A DNA stretch of 5,722 nucleotides, taken from Chloroflexota bacterium (lineage in GTDB: Bacteria; Chloroflexota; Limnocylindria; Limnocylindrales; CSP1-4). This document shows, in pieces, positions 5,351-5,722 of the stretch (positions are counted from its first letter, which is position 1; every line of letters starts with the position of its first letter). The stretch spans positions 1 to 5,722 of the forward strand of contig JAJYMP010000070.1 in the NCBI GenBank assembly GCA_021786915.1, read 5' to 3'. The translations under genes and the position numbers were made by a program. The notes below the pieces were generated by a model that was not told the DNA's origin, searched no databases, and was given only the letters and a program-made list of their open reading frames with translations.

Positions 5351-5722
5351 GAGGTGCCAGAGCTCGCGGTAGTAACGGATGCGCTCCTCGTCGGGCTCGA
5401 TCCCGTAGGCGTCGAACAACTCGCCCTGATGCCCTGCGCCGAAGTTCCAGTCGAGGCTCAGCGAGGCGATTGCCAGGTCCGCCCAGCGATCGCCCACCGC
5501 GAGGTCGCCGAAGTCCACGTTGCCGGTCCAGGCGCCCGACGCCGAGATGAGCGTGTTCGGCGCGCAGGCGTCCCCGTGGACGAGCACGGGCTCGTGGATC
5601 GGCGGGCGTGGCTCCAGCGATGGCGGTCGGCGCCCGACCCACACCTCCGCCGTCCAGTGTGCCGGGAAGTCGTCGACGGCGATCGCGTGGATGGCCCGCA
5701 GGCCTTCTGCAATGGCCCGGAT
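5342..5722 (-). CDS. APH(3')-like aminoglycoside phosphotransferase, C-terminal half (partial)
   Basis: The window holds the last 126 codons of a gene that enters from the right edge; APH(3') enzymes are usually about 265 aa, so roughly half is visible. The enzyme class transfers the gamma-phosphate of a nucleotide to an aminoglycoside hydroxyl in the cytoplasm. The visible part has the Brenner-type catalytic loop VLVHGDACAPN (catalytic Asp in HGD, then Asn), with the Cys typical of the APH(3') group, followed by GNVDFGDLAVGDRWADLAIA, where the Asp of DFGD is the metal-binding residue and the GDR..DLA. run is characteristic. The end, DAYGIEPDEERIRYYRELW, matches the APH(3') C-terminal helix pattern. 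The segment before the loop (EGLRAIHAIAVDDFPAHW) fits the family too. All key residues seen are intact. It could be a resistance gene or a diverged host kinase with another substrate; sequence alone does not separate these. Confidence 0.85.
   Translation of the reverse strand: MRAIAEGLRAIHAIAVDDFPAHWTAEVWVGRRPPSLEPRPPIHEPVLVHGDACAPNTLISASGAWTGNVDFGDLAVGDRWADLAIASLSLDWNFGAGHQGELFDAYGIEPDEERIRYYRELWHLAS

Overview
The window is very GC-rich (I judge about 70% by eye) and bacterial. A lipoprotein with a short signal peptide, leaderless-looking genes, weak ribosome-binding sites, GTG starts and GTGA stop/start overlaps fit a high-GC group such as Chloroflexota or Actinomycetota. I cannot place it further. 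I see no tRNA, rRNA or CRISPR array.

Layout. (1) 157-782, plus strand: two coupled genes of unknown function, 152 aa and 56 aa, overlapping by 4 bases. (2) 835-2484, minus strand: a 549-aa exported lipoprotein, probably a beta-propeller-like surface protein, converging on the first pair. (3) 2730-5196: a compact site-specific recombination module. It has a 70-aa excisionase-type helix-turn-helix protein on the minus strand, then about 520 bp of non-coding DNA, then on the plus strand a 52-aa microprotein overlapping (GTGA) a 524-aa serine recombinase. (4) 5197-5341: a short spacer between convergent genes, packed with GC-rich inverted repeats. (5) 5342-5722, minus strand: the C-terminal half of an APH(3')-like aminoglycoside phosphotransferase, cut by the window edge.

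How the parts may work together. The recombinase, its coupled microprotein and the divergent small DNA-binding protein look like the integration/excision and control unit of a small integrated element. Both divergent genes have a TTGACA box 34-35 bases before the start codon, so both look leaderless. A perfect 19-bp inverted repeat lies over the presumed -10 region of the recombinase promoter and is the best operator candidate here. Element ends could not be fixed from this window, so whether the lipoprotein, the 157-782 pair or the APH gene are cargo or host genes is open.
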